From: Clostridiales bacterium
GTDB lineage: Bacteria > Bacillota > Clostridia > Oscillospirales > QAMX01
Direction: 5' to 3'
Length of the DNA: 6,719 nucleotides
Assembly: GCA_012841675.1 (NCBI GenBank)
Contig: DUUG01000022.1
Span: 1 to 6,719, forward strand
The number at the start of each line of letters is the position of its first letter. Within the stretch, counting starts at the first letter, position 1. A program made the translations under genes and the position numbers. A model generated the notes under the pieces. It ran no database searches. It had not been told where the DNA came from and saw only the letters and a program-made list of their open reading frames with translations. Shown one piece after another: positions 1 through 5,107 of the stretch.

Positions 1-396
1 ATCGTCATCTAAATAGACCGAACAATACAGCCGCTCGGCCGGAATTTCCAAAACTTGCGTGAAAAACTCCCACGCCCAGATAATGGCTTCTCTCTTAAAG
101 TAGTCGCCAAAAGAAAAGTTGCCAGGCATCTCAAAAAATGTTCCATGGCGGGCGGTCTTGCCCACTCGCTCAATATCCGGCGTGCGGATACATTTCTGGC
201 AAGTGGTCACCCGTCTGGAAGGCGGCTCTTCCGCCCCGGAAAACCACGGCTTCATGGGAGCCATGCCCGAGTTAATGAGCAAAAGCGACTTTTCGCTTTG
301 CGGAATCAGCGAAAAACTGGGCAACCGAAGATGCCCCTTTTGCTCAAAAAAGGAAAGAAATTTTTCTCGAAGCTCGTTTACACCCATAAACTTCAT
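1..396 (-). CDS. alaS: Alanyl-tRNA synthetase, N-terminal part (cut by window edge)
   Basis: Cytoplasmic enzyme that charges tRNA-Ala with alanine using ATP. Only the first 132 codons are present and the frame runs off the left edge. The visible part is the start of the class II aminoacylation domain: an N-terminal helix (NELREKFLSFFEQKGH, residues 7-22), the INSGMAPMKPWFSG segment (41-54), and the strongly conserved TCQKCIRTPDIERVGKTARH (65-84) and GTFFEMPGNFSFGDYFK (85-101) blocks typical of Firmicutes AlaRS. The start ATG (394-396) is chosen because GAGGG lies 7 bases before it and the family block begins directly after. A second in-frame ATG three codons on (387-385) is less well placed. 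An alanine T-box leader directly upstream confirms the amino acid specificity independently. The identity is essentially certain; only the C-terminal editing and C-Ala domains are unseen. Confidence 0.97.
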   Translation of the reverse strand, partial: MKFMGVNELREKFLSFFEQKGHLRLPSFSLIPQSEKSLLLINSGMAPMKPWFSGAEEPPSRRVTTCQKCIRTPDIERVGKTARHGTFFEMPGNFSFGDYFKREAIIWAWEFFTQVLEIPAERLYCSVYLDDD

Positions 397-427
397 ACTA
401 TAACCCTCGTTCTTTTACAGTTTTTAT

Positions 428-466
428 AAAAAAGGCCTTCCACCCCTATTTCAGGGGCGAAAGACC
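428..466 (-). terminator. T-box attenuator (intrinsic terminator) before alaS
   Basis: On the minus strand, a 14-bp stem (GGUCUUUCGCCCCU with AGGGGUGGAAGGCC, some G-U pairs) with a 5-base loop is followed by six U (433-428). Its 5' arm shares the GGUCUU stretch needed by the antiterminator, which is the expected on/off geometry of a T-box. It is also the first terminator met by transcripts reading out of the degV-family gene. Confidence 0.9.
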
Positions 467-679
467 GCGGTACCACCCTGATCTTGCGTTTTATTAGCAT
501 TATACCCGAAAAAACGCAAATCTTTGCGGTCGGATAACGGCGACCTGCCGCCTTACTCATCGCAAGGCCGTTCCGGGTTGGCCGCAGAAGGCAGAACGCG
601 CCCGGCTTTCAGCCGTGACCAGGCTCTCTTTGGCGTCCTAACTCTCCTGCTCATCCCATCAAAACGGATAATTTTATAA
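428..679 (-). promoter_or_regulatory. Alanine-responsive T-box leader of alaS
   Basis: A transcription-attenuation leader that binds uncharged tRNA. Read on the minus strand, Stem I can be folded by eye: GCAGGA pairs with UUCUGC, GGACGC with GCGUUC, and a distal arm GCCUGG pairs with CCGGGC around the conserved distal loop that follows AGAGAG. The specifier bulge then exposes GCC (592-590), an alanine codon. A Stem III hairpin (TTGCGTTTT/AAAACGCAA) precedes the T-box AGGGTGGTACCGCGGT (479-464). Its UGGU bulge is complementary to the ACCA end of a tRNA with discriminator A73, as in tRNA-Ala. The antiterminator helix AAGAUC/GGUCUU and the downstream terminator are mutually exclusive. The class is certain. 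GCC as specifier is my reading; other GCN triplets lie nearby, all of them alanine codons. Confidence 0.95.
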
Positions 680-685
680 TATCAA

Positions 686-715
686 ATTATAGCACAAATA
701 GCCAAAAAACGTCAA
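686..715 (-). promoter_or_regulatory. Promoter of the alaS T-box transcript
   Basis: On the minus strand, TTGACG (715-710), an 18-bp spacer and a perfect TATAAT (691-686) predict a transcript start near 679, just ahead of Stem I. The -35 box starts only three bases beyond the stop codon of the upstream degV-family gene. Confidence 0.82.
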
Positions 716-718
716 GAC

Positions 719-1603
719 TTAGTCTTTGCCGCCGCGGCTTCCGCCAACGAAAAACAGCGCCAACACGCCCTGCCCCGCGTGGGAACCGATAACCGGGCCG
801 ACGGGGTTAATTAATATCTTAGGAACACGGAACCGGCGTTTTAAAATGGCTGCTAAAAACTCTGCATCTTCTAAGCAATCGCCATGGCTAATATAGACCG
901 TCTGGCGGTCCATGTTGACACCGTGCTTTTCCACAAAATCCGCCAAAGCATTGATCGCCCCTGTTCTCCCCCGCACCTTGCCGATGGGAGCTAGGCGGCC
1001 GTTGTTGTCCACATGTAGCAGCGGCTTAATGCCGATTAAGCTTCCTAAAATGGCGCTGCCTTTGGAAAGGCGGCCGCCGCGGTACAGATGGAACAGGTCG
1101 TTGACCGTAAAGAAATGACACATGTGGAGACGATTGGCTTCCAGCCAGCGAGCCACTTCATCCAGCGTTGCTCCGTCGTTTTTCAGCGTCAACGCATGGG
1201 TCAGCAAAAGCCCTTGTCCCATGGAGGCAGACAGAGAGTCAACCACAACGACTCGGCGGTCGGGAAACTTCTCTTTAAGCATTTCGGCGGCAATTACGGC
1301 AGAACCGTGACTTCCGCTTAGCCCCGATGAAAAAGCAAGATACAGAATGTCCTTCCCCTCCTGCAAAAACGGAGTGAAGAAATCGACATACTGCCCGGGG
1401 TTCACCTGCGTGGTAGTGGATTCCTCCCCTGCCTTAATGCGGGAGTAAAACGCCCGGTCGCTCATGGTTTCTCCCAGATCGTCCAGATATGTCAGGCCGC
1501 TCATTGTATAAGACAGGCTTACAAACGGGATATTGTTTTCTCGCATGTACGATGCAGGCAAATCTACGCAAGAATCCGTAGTTAAAACGAATGAGTCGGA
1601 CAT
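719..1603 (-). CDS. DegV family protein (fatty-acid-binding, FakB-like fold)
   Basis: 294-residue cytoplasmic protein, the usual DegV length. In the family, the better-studied members (FakB) hold a fatty acid while a partner kinase phosphorylates it. Which lipid this one binds cannot be read from sequence. The signature parts are present: LTTDSCVDLP (7-16) at the N-terminus, TTTQVNPGQY (63-72) corresponding to the usual TSQPSPGEF loop, SSGLSGS (92-98), YRGGRLSKGSAILGSLIGIKP (174-194) in the second domain, and GPVIGSHAGQG (269-279) near the end. The start at 1603 is preferred over an in-frame ATG 23 codons upstream because GGAGGG sits six bases before it and MSDSFVLTTDS matches the usual N-terminus. 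It is transcribed divergently from the aldo/keto reductase and toward alaS, with no terminator of its own visible. No fatty acid kinase gene lies in the window. Confidence 0.94.
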   Translation of the reverse strand: MSDSFVLTTDSCVDLPASYMRENNIPFVSLSYTMSGLTYLDDLGETMSDRAFYSRIKAGEESTTTQVNPGQYVDFFTPFLQEGKDILYLAFSSGLSGSHGSAVIAAEMLKEKFPDRRVVVVDSLSASMGQGLLLTHALTLKNDGATLDEVARWLEANRLHMCHFFTVNDLFHLYRGGRLSKGSAILGSLIGIKPLLHVDNNGRLAPIGKVRGRTGAINALADFVEKHGVNMDRQTVYISHGDCLEDAEFLAAILKRRFRVPKILINPVGPVIGSHAGQGVLALFFVGGSRGGKD

Positions 1604-1640
1604 GGCAAACCCTCCTTCTTCCCTTCCTCTGCGCAAAAGA

Positions 1641-1682
1641 ATCCGCCCACAGAGGCAAAGCTTTGCCGCCAAAACGGCGGAT
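1641..1682 (-). other. Structured 5' leader of the degV-family gene
   Basis: Between promoter and start codon the transcript has two exclusive folds. In one, ATCCGCC (1682-1676) pairs perfectly with GGCGGAT (1647-1641), enclosing the 14-base palindrome GGCAAAGCTTTGCC (1667-1654). In the other, the same CCGCC pairs with the nearby GGCGG (1670-1666), which shares bases with the palindrome. No known riboswitch class is recognised. Confidence 0.4.
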
Positions 1683-1707
1683 TTTGCTTAATTTTTAATT
1701 GGAATTT

Positions 1708-1737
1708 ATTATATCACATTTGTTTGCTGTATTGCAA
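1708..1737 (-). promoter_or_regulatory. Promoter of the degV-family gene
   Basis: On the minus strand, TTGCAA (1737-1732), an 18-bp spacer and TATAAT (1713-1708) preceded by TGA, an extended -10. It predicts a start near 1701 and a leader of about 98 bases. The spacing is one base longer than ideal, but the -10 is perfect. Confidence 0.72.
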
Positions 1738-1752
1738 GAAAAAGGAAACTCT

Positions 1753-1775
1753 TTTGCTTTCCCATTTGCTTTCCC
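1753..1775. repeat. Perfect tandem repeat TTTGCTTTCCC, period 12
   Basis: TTTGCTTTCCC occurs at 1753-1763 and again at 1765-1775, separated by a single A. It lies between the two divergent promoters, ending 9 bp before the -35 box of the reductase gene. A period near one helical turn places both copies on the same DNA face, as expected for a paired protein-binding site, though chance duplication is possible. Confidence 0.85.
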
Positions 1776-1784
1776 GTCGGAATA

Positions 1785-1813
1785 TTGACAAAGCCGCCGC
1801 CCTCTCGTACAAT
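1785..1813 (+). promoter_or_regulatory. Promoter of the aldo/keto reductase gene
   Basis: A consensus TTGACA (1785-1790), a 17-bp spacer and TACAAT (1808-1813). The transcript should start near 1820, giving a leader of about 48 bases. This is one of the two best sigma-A-type promoters in the window. Confidence 0.85.
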
Positions 1814-1867
1814 AGAGGCAAGTCTTTGGAAAACACTCGTTTTTGACAAGAAAGGAATGGTGTACCC

Positions 1868-2719
1868 ATGAAAAGCTTAACCGATGTCTATACCCTATCC
1901 AACGGCGTTACAATCCCCTGCGTTGGCTTTGGCACATGGCAGACGCCCGATGGCGATGTGGCAGTCTCCTCCGTAAAAGCAGCACTCGCCGCCGGTTACC
2001 GCCATATTGATACGGCCGCCGCCTACGGCAACGAAGGAAGCGTTGGCCGGGGGCTGGTCGAAAGCGGCGTGGACCGCAAGGATGTTTTTGTTACAACAAA
2101 GCTCTGGAACAGCGTCCGCGGCTATGAGCAGACGAAGGAAGCCTTTGCCGAGTCCATGGAAAAGCTGGGCCTATCTGTGTTGGATCTCTATTTAATCCAC
2201 TGGCCCAACCCGGCCGCTTTCCGAAATAACTGGGAAGAAGCCAACGCGGAAAGCTGGCGCGCTATGGAAGATCTGTACAACGAAGGCAAGATTCGCGCCA
2301 TTGGCGTTAGCAACTTTCTGCCCCATCACTTTGAAGCCCTTTTGAAAACGGCGAAAGTTGTTCCCATGGTCAACCAAATCCGCCTGTTCCCGGGCTTTCC
2401 CCAGCGCGAAACTGTTTCCTTCTGCAAAAAGCGCAATGTTCTGGTACAGGCTTACAGCCCCCTCGGCACGGGCAAGCTTCTCTCTGCGGAGACATTGCTT
2501 GCTCTGGCGAAAAAGTATGGCAAATCGCCTGCGCAGGTGGCTCTTCGCTGGAGCTTGCAGATGGGCTTCAATCCTTTGCCCAAGTCCGTCACACCGTCCC
2601 GCATAGAGGAAAACACGAAATTGTTTGACTTTTCCCTTTCCAATGACGATATGGAAATTTTGACGGGAATGGAGAACCCTTGCGGCGTTGGGAACCATCC
2701 CGATCATACAAGCTTCTAA
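1868..2719 (+). CDS. Aldo/keto reductase family oxidoreductase
   Basis: 283-residue cytoplasmic (beta/alpha)8-barrel enzyme that reduces aldehydes or ketones with NAD(P)H. The full catalytic tetrad is in place: Asp48 (HIDTAAAYGNE), Tyr53, Lys78 (TTKLW) and His111 (LIHWP). IGVSNF (145-150) and VNQIRLFP (168-175) follow, the latter replacing the common VNQIEFHP. The cofactor loop LPKSVTPSRIEEN (237-249) has the Lys-Ser and Arg arrangement usually linked to NADPH. The length and N-terminus match bacterial 2,5-diketo-gluconate reductase / YtbE-like members, but the physiological substrate cannot be deduced. AAAGGA lies 10 bases before the ATG. An ATG at 1858 would give only a four-codon reading frame overlapping the start, and it abuts the ribosome binding site too closely to be likely. 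It is a single-gene transcript with its own promoter and terminator. Confidence 0.96.
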   Translation: MKSLTDVYTLSNGVTIPCVGFGTWQTPDGDVAVSSVKAALAAGYRHIDTAAAYGNEGSVGRGLVESGVDRKDVFVTTKLWNSVRGYEQTKEAFAESMEKLGLSVLDLYLIHWPNPAAFRNNWEEANAESWRAMEDLYNEGKIRAIGVSNFLPHHFEALLKTAKVVPMVNQIRLFPGFPQRETVSFCKKRNVLVQAYSPLGTGKLLSAETLLALAKKYGKSPAQVALRWSLQMGFNPLPKSVTPSRIEENTKLFDFSLSNDDMEILTGMENPCGVGNHPDHTSF

Positions 2720-2745
2720 AGTTTTTGAATAAAATACAATTCTAC

Positions 2746-2774
2746 TCGACTTTTCATTTTTTATATGCTATAAT
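2746..2774 (+). promoter_or_regulatory. Promoter of the ogg-rrf2 operon, overlapping the upstream terminator
   Basis: TCGACT (2746-2751), a 17-bp spacer and a perfect TATAAT (2769-2774) with an extended-10 TG at 2766-2767. The predicted start near 2781 falls inside the left arm of the terminator hairpin, so the new transcript keeps only a short GGAT/ATCC stem. Confidence 0.68.
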
Positions 2775-2806
2775 ATCCTTGGATCACGCATCCAAGGATA
2801 TTTTTT
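2772..2806 (+). terminator. Intrinsic terminator of the aldo/keto reductase gene
   Basis: A 13-bp uninterrupted stem (2772-2784 with 2790-2802; arm core ATATCCTTGGAT) closes a 5-base loop CACGC and is followed by a T run (2801-2806). It starts 53 bases after the reductase stop codon. The same dyad overlaps the -10 box of the next promoter, so it could also be an operator. Confidence 0.85.
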
Positions 2807-2835
2807 ACTATTAAACCACAGGAGCATCTGTCAAG

Positions 2836-3672
2836 TTGATAATTACGACCCCAAACAAAACCGTTTTGACAGAACAGCACGCATTTGATCCTACCAAAAC
2901 TTTTACCTGCGGCCAGTGTTTTCGTTTCCAGCCAAAACAAGGCGGATTTTTCGGCATTGCCGGCGGAAGAGAGATTTTTGTTTCGGGCGACAAAACCGAA
3001 ACGGTGCTTTTTTGCCCGGCGGAGGATTTCGAAAGCTTTTGGCGGGAATATTTTGACCTGGATCGATCTTACGACGCGCTGCGCGCCTTAGCCGCTGGAG
3101 ATCCGTTTTTAGAGGCGGCAACGGAATTCGGAGACGGCATTCGGCTTCTTCGGCAAGAACCTTTTGAGGCTCTTTGTACGTTTATTATTTCCCAATGCAA
3201 CAATATCCCTCGGATTGCAGGCATTGTGGAGCGGCTTGCGCAACACTTCGGAACCCCGATTGGTTCCGGTTTTGCTTTTCCTGCTCCCCATGCATTGGCC
3301 TCCCTTTCGCTGGAGGCACTGGCCCCCTTGCGGGCAGGCTACCGTGCCCCCTACCTTTTGGCCGCAGCACAAGCCGTTGCCAGCGGCACTCTTGACTTGG
3401 CATTTCTATCCGACCCGGATCTTCCCTTAGACGAGGTCCGAAAAAAACTTATGACCTTGCCCGGCGTTGGTCGGAAAGTGGCAGATTGTGTGCTTCTGTT
3501 TGGCTTGGGACGATGGGACGCTTTTCCCGTCGATGTCTGGATGCAGCGTGCCTTGGCTCAGTATTACCCCGCAGGCTTCAAACCTGAGCGTTTTCCTCAG
3601 GCCGCGGGCTTATTTCAACAATACATATTTTATTACATCCGGCATCTAAGCAAAGCGCACGCTGTTACCTGA
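2836..3672 (+). CDS. ogg: 8-oxoguanine DNA glycosylase / AP lyase (OGG1-like)
   Basis: 278-residue base-excision repair enzyme that removes 8-oxoguanine and nicks the abasic site. An OGG N-terminal domain with FTCGQCFRF (23-31, like GQSFRW in human OGG1) is followed by a HhH-GPD domain. QCNNIPRIAGIVERLAQHFG (120-139) aligns with the human NNNIARI damage-binding segment. LPGVGRKVADC (208-218) is the helix-hairpin-helix carrying the catalytic Lys214, and PVDVW (231-235) supplies catalytic Asp233. Gln261 and Phe265 fall where human Gln315 and Phe319 hold 8-oxoguanine. It therefore looks like a fully active OGG rather than a 3-methyladenine glycosylase. The start is a TTG (2836), because the frame is closed at 2812 and has no ATG or GTG before it. 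AGGAG lies 11 bases upstream, slightly far. The rrf2-type gene follows after 23 bases, suggesting one operon. Confidence 0.93.
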   Translation: MIITTPNKTVLTEQHAFDPTKTFTCGQCFRFQPKQGGFFGIAGGREIFVSGDKTETVLFCPAEDFESFWREYFDLDRSYDALRALAAGDPFLEAATEFGDGIRLLRQEPFEALCTFIISQCNNIPRIAGIVERLAQHFGTPIGSGFAFPAPHALASLSLEALAPLRAGYRAPYLLAAAQAVASGTLDLAFLSDPDLPLDEVRKKLMTLPGVGRKVADCVLLFGLGRWDAFPVDVWMQRALAQYYPAGFKPERFPQAAGLFQQYIFYYIRHLSKAHAVT

Positions 3673-3695
3673 AGAATATATTAGGAGAAGATACC

Positions 3696-4136
3696 ATGAG
3701 GATCACACGGGAAGCAGATTATTCCATACGAATCTTAATTCGTCTAGCTATGGCAAAGGAACGCATGGGCGCTTCCGAAATTGCGGCGGATACGTCTATT
3801 AGTCAGCGTTTTGCCTTAAAAATTCTCAACAAACTGTGTCACGCCGGTTTGGTGATTTCCTTTAAGGGAATCAGGGGGGGCTACTGCCTGAATAAGCCGG
3901 CGGAGGATATCACCCTTTTAGACGTTATTACCCTGATTGACGGGGAGATTGCCATCAACAATTGCTTGAAGGAAGACGGGATTTGCGAGCGGATAGACCG
4001 CCTGCTTTGTCCCGTACATCACCGTTTTGTCTCCCTAAACCGCATTATTCGAGATGAACTAAGCTCCATCACCATTGCATCTCTTGTGCGCGACGGCGAA
4101 ATTCTCACCATGGCCAACACAGAACAAGCGAAATAA
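3696..4136 (+). CDS. Rrf2 family transcriptional regulator with a three-cysteine cluster motif
   Basis: 146-residue DNA-binding regulator of the IscR/NsrR/CymR family. The N-terminal winged helix-turn-helix shows the family pattern: MRITREADYSIRILIRLA (1-18), then SEIAADTSISQRFALKIL (27-44) as recognition region and IRGGYCL (59-65) in the wing. Cys90, Cys97 and Cys105 (C-X6-C-X7-C) sit where Fe-S members bind their cluster, followed by VHHRF. IscR uses C-X5-C-X5-C, so the exact subfamily is open. CymR-like members lack this triad, which argues for an iron-sulfur sensor of redox stress, nitric oxide or Fe-S status. The start is supported by AGGAG eight bases before the ATG. Cotranscription with ogg is likely (23-base gap, no terminator). 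It ends 20 bases before a strong bidirectional terminator. Confidence 0.92.
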   Translation: MRITREADYSIRILIRLAMAKERMGASEIAADTSISQRFALKILNKLCHAGLVISFKGIRGGYCLNKPAEDITLLDVITLIDGEIAINNCLKEDGICERIDRLLCPVHHRFVSLNRIIRDELSSITIASLVRDGEILTMANTEQAK

Positions 4137-4155
4137 CGCAAAACAGCCGAAATAA

Positions 4156-4183
4156 AAAACGGCGGGGAAATCCCCGCCGTTTT
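4156..4183. terminator. Bidirectional intrinsic terminator between rrf2-type gene and rex
   Basis: A 12-bp perfect stem (AAAACGGCGGGG 4156-4167 with its complement 4172-4183) has a four-base loop. It is T-rich on the plus-strand side (TTTTCGTTTTT, 4180-4190) and on the minus-strand side (TTTTTTATT, 4159-4151). It serves both convergent genes. Confidence 0.92.
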
Positions 4184-4194
4184 CGTTTTTCGTA

Positions 4195-4845
4195 TTAATC
4201 TCCGTAAAGTGCGTCTTCCAGCTCGGTCAGTCGGTAGCAAAGCGACATCAGAGAGTCGGAAATATGCACATTTTCGACGACAATTTCCTCTTCGGAAACG
4301 CCAAGCTCTCCTTTGGTAAAATTCCAAATGGCTTTTACTCCGATTTTCTTTAAGATAGCGCAGGCTTCTTTTGTTTCCGAAGCGGGCACGGTTAAAACGC
4401 CGATATCCGGCCGCACCGTTGCACAGACTTCTTCCGCTTTTTTCACATCATGAATGGTAACGCCATTGATGCTTTTCCCAAAAAGCTCGGGATTATTATC
4501 AAAGGCCGCCAACACGTTAAAGCCCCGGCGCTCAAAGCCAAAATGCTCAAGCAAAGAGCATCCCATGCGCCCGGCTCCCATGATAACAATCTTATACTCC
4601 TGATCCAGACCAATAATGCTTTTAATTTCCTTGTGCAAAGCCGCCACATCATAGCCACAGCCTTGCTGCCCGAAATCGCCGAAGCAATTAAAGTCCTGCC
4701 GAACCTGGGACGCCGTCAGATCCATCCGGTCGGCCAACTCGCGGGAGGAAATCTGCATAACGCCTGCCGCCAGCATCTCGTTCAGATAACGGTAATAGCG
4801 CGGAAGGCGCCGGATTACCGCCATCGAGATAAACCTTCTTCTCAT
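4195..4845 (-). CDS. rex: Redox-sensing transcriptional repressor Rex
   Basis: 216-residue repressor that senses the NADH/NAD+ ratio; NADH binding releases it from DNA. An N-terminal winged helix (about 1-80) contains ISMAVIRRLPRYYRYL (6-21), ELADRMDLTASQVRQD (36-51) and FGDFGQQGCGYDV (55-67), a clostridial version of the family block. The Rossmann domain has the dinucleotide motif GAGRMG (90-95), an acidic residue at the end of strand two (FDNNPE, Asp116) and LTVPA (151-155). The length matches the family. Two starts are possible. ATG 4845 fits homologues that have a few residues before ISMAVIRR, although AAAGG is 13 bases away. ATG 4824 (Met8) has AGAAGG nine bases upstream. Only a half-site TTGTGAA is seen upstream, so self-regulation is not shown. 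icd lies upstream on the same strand. Confidence 0.95.
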   Translation of the reverse strand: MRRRFISMAVIRRLPRYYRYLNEMLAAGVMQISSRELADRMDLTASQVRQDFNCFGDFGQQGCGYDVAALHKEIKSIIGLDQEYKIVIMGAGRMGCSLLEHFGFERRGFNVLAAFDNNPELFGKSINGVTIHDVKKAEEVCATVRPDIGVLTVPASETKEACAILKKIGVKAIWNFTKGELGVSEEEIVVENVHISDSLMSLCYRLTELEDALYGD

Positions 4846-4932
4846 GCCAAACCGTCATCCTTTCACAATTCATCCCATTTCTGCCCATGGTACATATGTG
4901 GAAATCTAAAACCGATGAATCCACCCATTACG

Positions 4933-4969
4933 TTACGAAACGGCCTTTTCAGCCAAAACCTTTTCGTAA
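4933..4969. repeat. Inverted repeat TTACGAAA / TTTCGTAA in the icd-rex spacer
   Basis: TTACGAAA at 4933-4940 and TTTCGTAA at 4962-4969 are perfectly complementary, with 21 bases between that contain a small GGC/GCC hairpin. It lies about 90 bases before the rex start and would form a stem-loop in its leader, or act as a spaced dyad. The rest of the 4846-5107 spacer shows no convincing gene and no good promoter. Confidence 0.5.
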
Positions 4970-5033
4970 AGAGGCTTTGCATATTTTCCGCTGGAAGACG
5001 GAGCTTTAAAGACACCTTGCTAGAGAGAGTGTC

Positions 5034-5080
5034 AAAAATCAAAATGCGCAAATTTCATCCGCAACAAGGGCAAATGCGCA
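5034..5080 (-). terminator. Weak candidate terminator after icd
   Basis: On the minus strand TGCGCA (5080-5075) can pair with TGCGCA (5050-5045), helped by TTT/AAA inside, followed by the U-rich TTTTGATTTTT (5044-5034). The loop is long (24 bases) and the stem short. The same bases also form a direct repeat AAATGCGCA (5042-5050 and 5072-5080, period 30). Termination here is uncertain. Confidence 0.35.
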
Positions 5081-5107
5081 CACCCCGTCCGGCAAAGCAC
5101 CCAAAAA

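Noticed and set aside
55..429. Long plus-strand open frames across the alaS start region
   Set aside because: They are antisense to alaS codons and to the T-box leader; no ribosome binding site and no recognisable protein family.
1858..1869. Four-codon leader peptide overlapping the reductase start (ATGA)
   Set aside because: Its ATG touches the AAAGGA with almost no spacing, so initiation there is unlikely.
2192..2707. 171-codon minus-strand open frame opposite the aldo/keto reductase
   Set aside because: Shadow of a clearly coding gene with an intact catalytic tetrad; no family features and no promoter or ribosome binding site.
4862..4868. TTGTGAA as a Rex operator upstream of rex
   Set aside because: Only one half-site; the other side does not resemble TTCACAA or TTAACAA, so a Rex operator is not supported.
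4863..5051. 62-codon minus-strand open frame in the icd-rex spacer
   Set aside because: No ribosome binding site, no family resemblance, and it ends in the rex leader; length is within chance expectation.
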